Shown piece after piece: positions 57,862 to 64,000 of a DNA stretch of 64,000 nucleotides (position 1 is the first letter of the stretch; each line of letters begins with the position of its first letter). The stretch covers positions 1,696,001-1,760,000 of the forward strand of contig CALZFC010000044.1 of assembly GCA_945643635.1 (NCBI GenBank), given 5' to 3'. The notes under the pieces are model-generated. The model saw only the letters and a program-made list of their open reading frames with translations, had not been told where the DNA came from and searched no databases. Origin of the DNA: Allodiplogaster sudhausi. Lineage: Eukaryota; Nematoda; Chromadorea; Rhabditida; Diplogasteridae. A program made the position numbers and the translations under genes.

Positions 57862-60800
57862 AGTATAGAAGTTAATTTATACTTCCCGCCAGAACATAAG
57901 ATGAAATTAATTTAAATTTGCCGTAAGGATTTACCGTAACCATTACAATTAAGATTCATGGTATTCTCGCATAGTTGCATACATTCATAATTCTCTCTTT
58001 CATCTTGCGCCTATTCATTATTCTTTCACATGCTCGGAGTGTTCTAGACATTTTGCAGAAAAAAAAGTATAAAATGTGCACGAGCAAACATCCTTTTAGT
58101 ATTCAAAAGATTATTCAAGGAGTATTAATAGAATGCATTAGAGATTTGCAAGTTTTATAAATTGAAAAAGAACAATGGATTCTCTTTTACTATATGCTTC
58201 ACATTTTATGTCCTCCTGTTGTTCGCAGCTATATAAAACAATTCATATAGAAGTAAGAGTTAAGTTAATGTCGATGTTTTATGTCCTTTTTTAAATAATG
58301 CATTCTCTAAGACGAGTATGAGCGCGATGCGATCGCAGAATCTCATTCGTGGAGTAAATCTTTGCTACTTTCTAATTGTTCATTAAGATTGTTCATGCTG
58401 TTTCCCCGGCGCATTTCAAGTAATGACTCGTATACGCTACACTGTACAGTCTCCGATAAATGATTCCTATGATCTCAACATATGTAGCTACATGCTGCCG
58501 AACAAAAGTGTTGACAGTCATGATGACAATGCGCTGTTCTCGCTTGACAAATTTGGTTGTTCGTTTTTTTTATGAATCGTATTATTTTGTTCTACTAGAT
58601 AAAGATTTCAGCATGAAAGAAATTTGTATAGAATCTCGATCATCGTTAAAGGGTTTAAATATTTATGAACCTATAGGCTGCTTTGAACAATGGGTTCAGA
58701 ATGACGAATCTCAATTGAAAGATCACTGTTGTAAATGAACGTTTGTCTGCAAATGAAAAGTTTGTTATGTTATAGGAGATGTAAGTGAGCATGTGAATAT
58801 GAAAGCAATAAAGAATGTCTAGAGACTTTTCATGTGACATCTACAAGCTCCGCCCACGTGGCTGACTTGTTATCCACTCTATACAAAATTTAAATCTGAA
58901 GTGAAACAAATTTGCATCCCACGTCAATTGAACCTGGTGGTCTAATCTAACATCTCCATTCTCAATTTATTTCAGCAAATTCCTCTTTCATTTTATATAC
59001 TGCTTCTTATCAATTTTCACTGCATTGTAATTTTTCATGTGCTAACAGATAAGGGAGTTTTTGTTCCGAGCATGCGCATAATTAATTTATTTATATTTAC
59101 TATGCCTTTTCAGCTCATTCACTTCTAAAGCAAATTTTCTTAATTAAAATTATGAACAGAAAATGCACAGCCCATGGATGCGCTTGGTCCTCTTTCTGAT
59201 CGTCTCTTTATCATTATCTCTTTGTCTTGCTCTTTTTAAGCATTTTTGTGCCACATGGTCTTTCAATTGTAAGCTGCTCTCTGTTCGGATCACATGAAAG
59301 TGCTTCATTTAGTGCTTAACAAACTAGCAAAAGCAGAACAATTAGCCATTTCGTTCCAAATGCTCTTCTCATGTCACTCGTTTATTTCTTCTTTTAAATA
59401 TAGCTTTGAACGAGTGTTAATTCTATATCCTAAGCCCCAAACTGGAACATTATGATTTTCGAAATGTGAACTGGAGTCCGCAAAAAGACAATTGCCTTTT
59501 TTTATAATGATGCCTTTTTGTAATCCCTTTGAGACTATTGTCAAGTATAAAAGTGCTCTCTCATGACTGTCAGGGTCGCTTGTTGAATCTTTCCTATGAA
59601 TTGAACACATTTTGCTGGGTTTCTGATAAAAATACCTTTAATTTTTTTATGTTTAATTGTAGACAAATGAACATGTTGTTGTAATTTATTTAACACTCGA
59701 TACCTTTTTAGATATTGTTGTTAGTTTATAATATAATAATGTAATCAGGTGGATTGTGATCGGAACAACTATGTTGCAAATGAGATGCATGTAATATGAA
59801 AGGCGGTAAAGTGTACACAATGTTTGGATTAAAAAAATTTTTTCTTCATATTATGTATATTTGTATTCATGTCTTATATTAGTGTCATTATTTTACGATA
59901 TGCTTAAATTACAACTACTAGGTTACACAATTCATTCCACAGCATGTTACTCTCTTATCTACATAATGCCAGTCAGTACACGCCAATCGCATTTCATCTT
60001 CATGCATAAGATTTGTTCAGACGAATAAATATAATAAAGGTACTACATATAAGCGAAGGGAAGATTATTACGGACCACGGAGCTTGCTGCGTTGATTTGG
60101 TTTTTTGCATTCGTTTTCTTACCGTATACGCAAAATTAAATTAGTCCCTGACGTAAAAATTACTTCGATTTAATCTCTTGGCATAGCGTTTTCTTCTTCA
60201 ACTTCTCTCTATCTGTCACTATTACTGTCTTTCACTCTCCTTTTCTCCACGACTCTTTTCGTTCATTATTTTTTTGTTGCGAATATGTGCTAGCAATTGT
60301 CTACCGCCTTGCTTTTCCACATATTATATACATGCATTACGTGTAGTCTATCTCTCTCGATATGAACCCCATTATCTCTACCTGACGAATTAACTCAGTT
60401 AAATCTTGTAGGATGCATTTTCTACACATGTATGTTTAAAGGCATGGAAAAGGGTGTGAAATGCGGTGAAGCATTCTCATCTCCTCATTTCCCTTTGCGT
60501 CTAATCCCTCCCTCTTTGTTTAGCGGACTCTAACGGCACTGGGAGAGAATTGCAGTTGAGCTTGAGACTTACAGTATGATGTCTCATATCGCCGAAATTC
60601 TCGTTCTACTAATCTTTCCGTTAGACCTCTGGTTGACAAGGAAAGAGTTCCTTTCTTCTTCTGACGTTTCCCAATCGTGAGAACCTGACGCTCTTCCACT
60701 AACAAACGTGAAGCTTGGAATGTTCACTTGAGCAGTGATCGCTTGTTTCGCTCCCTATCCTCCTCTCCTTCGCATCTTTGTTCCTCTCCGTCTCTTAACT

Positions 60801-61129
60801 TCTTCCTCCCTGTACCACCCCTCTCTTAGACCTTCATCTACTGGATTCGCTCATTAGTCTTCTATTCATGGAACCTCGCGGAGTGCATAATTGTTACTTT
60901 GCCTGCACATTGCATGAATATTCTGCAAGGCCACAATTAAATCGAGTCCCAGAAAACCTGGCTGAGATAAGCAAAACATCTTCCTTGCCAGTGGGCAATG
61001 TGTGCAATGTGAATGTGTATACATATGTACATATATTGTGTCACCTCCTTTTCTTCTTGTTTGTATTTCTTTTTTTTTATAAAAAAATGTTTAAAACAAA
61101 AATAGCATGTTTCAGGCAATCTTTCCAAA
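57862..61129. other. Intergenic region between ATAT and the receptor gene
   Basis: AT-rich DNA with no supported gene. Frames at 58460-58738, 59374-59610 (minus), 60520-60705 (minus) and 60868-61233 lack family resemblance. The last overlaps the receptor start in another frame. Confidence 0.45.
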
Positions 61130-63972
61130 ATGGTGCGCATTCACCAGCTTCAGTTCATTTGGATCGCCGAAGGCGAGGCTATTTACAACTGCAGGTTTTC
61201 ATTTCACTCTCTTTTATACCTACAAACAACTAAAAATGATCAAATCCAGAAAGAAATCAATAAATTTCAGCTCTTTACAGAGTGTAATGTTTGATTTTAA
61301 CGCTGAAAAGGGACCCTTAATCAAATGACAAATTGTTTTTTTTCTGTTATTTCTAGCTCAGTACCCGAACCAGCGGGCGGCTGGAGGGGCGAGAGACACT
61401 TCGCGTTCGGTGTTTACTGCATCACCTTTGGCACTGTCGCCGAAGCGCTCTACGGCCTTTGCATGATGGCCATCTGGAAGGAACTCAAGCACTCCTGTTA
61501 CAAGGTTGGCAGGGAGTAAATGGGCGGCCTTCTATCAGATATCCCCAAAATCGTTCCCTTTCTTTAACGGTCCCAAACATTGCATTTCATTTCATTTACC
61601 AAACATTTCACTTTACGACTTCCATTAGTCACTCATAATTGTGTAATACATATCTGTGCAATGCATTGCGCCGACAGAAGCATAACATTTCACAAGGCAA
61701 GATTTCGCTTGTGCTAAAGTGTTCTACCGAATAACATTGCTGTCATCGGCGGGGGAAAATAGCGTCACATTGCAAACTTTCGCTTGCTGCGCCCATGAGT
61801 CTTTTCTTCGAATCTACACACAACATTCTCGTGGGATAACATTGAAATCGGGCGATAATATTTGTCCGAACAAGCGTGTACTTTACTCTCGCTGGAAGCG
61901 TCTGGGGTGCAAATGGAACAATAAATACATATGTACTTGCACATGTGACATTAATTCTAGGCAACATGGCAATACAAAATAGCGAACCCTAAGGAGGCAA
62001 ATTTTTTAGAAATTTAATTAGTTTACATTTTTTTCTTTATTTTAGATAATGTTCTTCATGGGAGTCCTGGACATGCTCGCGCTGGCTCTCAACGCGATTG
62101 TCGACGGCATCTTTCTGATCACCGGAGAAGTCTATTGCTCGTCGCCGGTCATCAATTATATCGCGGGCGCCCTTGCCCTGGGTACGGTATTTACTGAAAA
62201 ACAAAGAGAAATTGACACTGTTTTATTTTGTAACTCATAGTTGTGATAATTGTTTTGATCTATGAAATAATTGTTTTTTTTTAAACTTTATTAATCAATT
62301 GTGGCGCGAAATTCAAAAATGCCACTTTTAAGGCTTCTGGACGAGCGCATGCATGACGTGCTTGTTGCTCGTGCTGAATCGCCTCATGGACCTGATCTCG
62401 TACGGGCGTCCCAACGCCATCTTCCAGGTCTGCCCGTGAGGTTCAATGGGGGGGGGGGATAAAGTCCAATTTCTTCTAGGGCAATCGAACGTGGCTGGTG
62501 CTTCTCGTGCCCTCGGCCTATGGAATCTTCTTCATCTGCTGCACTCCTCCGCACGTCTTCAACTCTGACAAGATGGCCTGGTTCTTCGATCCTTTCATCG
62601 GCATTCCGGATCTTCAGGCAACTTTTCTCTCTTCTCTCCTCTTGTTTTTTATCAGACTCTTTTCAATAATAACTTTAAAAATGAGTTCTACGCACTTACA
62701 ACTTCCAAACGTTTTGGTAGGCCTTTTTAATCTTCTTAGTCCCCTAATTTACGATGTGAAAAGCCATCATCAATTTTATTTATTAATAAAACAAATTAAA
62801 TGGTCTGACAACAATTGAAAATGATGCCATGCTTTATAACAGATAAATATGAATCATTCCCTTCAGTACGAGAATCTCTTCCATACGGCTAACAATGGTT
62901 TGATCGTCGTTGGCACGGCCGCTCTCTACGGCGTTCTCTGTTTCCGACTCGCTACGCGGCCATCGTAGCTGCTTTTTATTCCTCTTTTAAAACATTAAAA
63001 GTTCAAAATCTCCTGAGTATCATTTGAAATTTGTGTTATTTAAAAGAGCCAAAAATTTAATCTTTAATTCGCGCAGTTTTGCCTCGCACAATGTTTTTCA
63101 TAATTTAGAGAGACGCGCCTAGAATAGTTATAAAAATTCAACAAAAAAACCCTATTGAGATGTGTAAGCCTCTAAGGTGAATTTATAACGACTATGACCA
63201 CATAAAAAAAAAGAAATTTGCCCAAATAATAATGAATCCTCTTGAAAATATATACTTTTTTTCAGGCTTGAAACCGGCGCATCGAGGCCACAGAAAGTTA
63301 ACACAACGGTACATACATACTTTATTTTTATTCAGAAGATGAGCGGAAAATTTTTTTCAAAAATATTTTTATTATTATTTTTTTTAATCCAGATTTTCAT
63401 TCAATCTTCGATCATCTGCCTCTTCAACCTGGTGGCTGCAGCGATCTACGTGTACATGAACTTCCTGCCGGCGCCGTCCTACTTCATCATCGTCGGCCAG
63501 ATCATGTGGCAGTTCGGGCATGGTATCGAGGCTTCTTTTTTTTTTAGCTTAACTTATTTTCAATAAAAGTTTTATAACTAAGCTCTAACAAAACCATGGC
63601 CATAGCAAGCGACACGTGGTTTTTTTTTGTAAGACGGCCCTATATACATATGTAGATTTATACGACGTTTTCAACGGTTATTCCATGGCGATATATACAT
63701 ATATGTATTTACTACTTATCAATCGAGATAGACACTGATGGGGAGGGTGTGAGATACTGTTTTATTGCGTAGAAAATACAGTTTGAATTTCCCGCAAAGC
63801 TTGCATACATTCAGCAAGTCCCGCATTCATCTACCTCGCTCTGAATAAGACGGTGCAGCGGTCGGTGATGTCCTGCTTCTTCCCTCGCGCAAGGCGATCT
63901 CGCATGGTCACTGCTGCTTCCTCTGCTGCCATCACTGCCAATCCAAGCAGCATCCAGCCTACCGTACTCTAG
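61130..63972 (+). CDS. Serpentine receptor class T (SRT) seven-pass chemoreceptor
   Basis: SRT proteins are nematode-specific seven-transmembrane receptors, mostly in sensory neurons. Nine exons agree in phase: 61130-61194, 61357-61504, 62046-62181, 62333-62427, 62480-62617, 62867-62964, 63266-63308, 63393-63522 and 63815-63972 (stop TAG). They give about 312 residues. Family features, in order: YNCSSVPEPAGGW at the N-terminus; FGVYCITFGTVAEALYG (helix 1); FFMGVLDMLALALNAIVDGI (helix 2); CLLLVLNRLMDL (helix 3 end); TWLVLLVPSAYGIFFICCTP (helix 4); HTANNGLIVVGTAALYGVLC (helix 5); SSIICLFNLVAAAIYVYMNF (helix 6); and PSYFIIVGQIMWQFGHG leading to ASPAFIYLALNKTVQRSV (helix 7). The exon 5 donor reads CAG|GCAACT, a GC donor. 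The ATG follows TTTCAG by 14 bases, consistent with trans-splicing. All seven helices are present and the frame is unbroken, so the gene looks functional. Ligand unknown. Confidence 0.93.
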
Positions 63973-64000
63973 CTCTTACAGTACTCTCATGTCGAATCTC

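Overview
The window looks like nuclear DNA of a nematode. The genes are intron-rich, with 50-500 bp AT-rich introns. The gene content is nematode-typical: a seven-pass chemoreceptor of the SRT class, an MSP-domain protein and a secreted protein with two ShKT domains. Several start codons lie 1-20 bases after a splice-acceptor-like AG, as expected where mRNAs receive a trans-spliced leader. The species cannot be named from sequence alone. Most exon models were read by eye from splice-site phase and family motifs.

Layout, left to right. 0.4-2.9 kb (+): the C-terminal half of a Pumilio/PUF RNA-binding protein whose 5' end is outside the window. 3.3-5.8 kb: a decayed transposon with ~600 bp inverted ends. 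9.0-12.6 kb (+): a complete prostaglandin E synthase 2-like protein. 13.4-18.2 kb (-): a cap 2'-O-methyltransferase (CMTR1)-like protein whose catalytic positions look degraded. 19.6-20.4 kb: a foldback element with a tRNA-like segment in each arm. 21.5-22.6 kb (+): a small secreted protein, with a related coding fragment near 27.2 kb. 23.5-25.9 kb (-): the C-terminal part of an alpha-2-macroglobulin/thioester-protein relative. 28.2-28.9 kb (+): the double-ShKT secreted protein.

29.6-37.2 kb is the most unusual block. It starts with an MSP-domain protein with long Lys/Glu tails and an in-frame stop in the last long exon. Next comes a ~5 kb head-to-head inverted duplication of a PP1-family phosphatase gene. 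The right copy is full length, but one splice donor is altered. The left copy keeps that donor but lacks both gene ends. 37.2-37.6 kb is a 36-bp minisatellite directly before the phosphatase start codon. 40.2-45.9 kb holds two long foldback elements with the same terminal repeat, each flanked by TTAA. One ends 12 bases before the start codon of a Lys/Ala/Glu-rich secreted protein and the other lies in an intron of that gene. 46.7-47.7 kb (-): a Lys/Ser-rich protein, tentative. 48.7-50.4 kb (-): a multi-pass membrane protein, possibly a transporter. 55.3-57.9 kb (+): an alpha-tubulin acetyltransferase (MEC-17/ATAT). 61.1-64.0 kb (+): the SRT receptor.

No operon or single pathway joins these genes. 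The MSP protein and the PP1-like phosphatase are plausible sperm-function neighbours. CT/GA microsatellites are very abundant in introns and intergenic DNA and cause most of the long Ser/Leu- or Arg/Glu-rich spurious reading frames. Several introns appear to use GC rather than GT donors.
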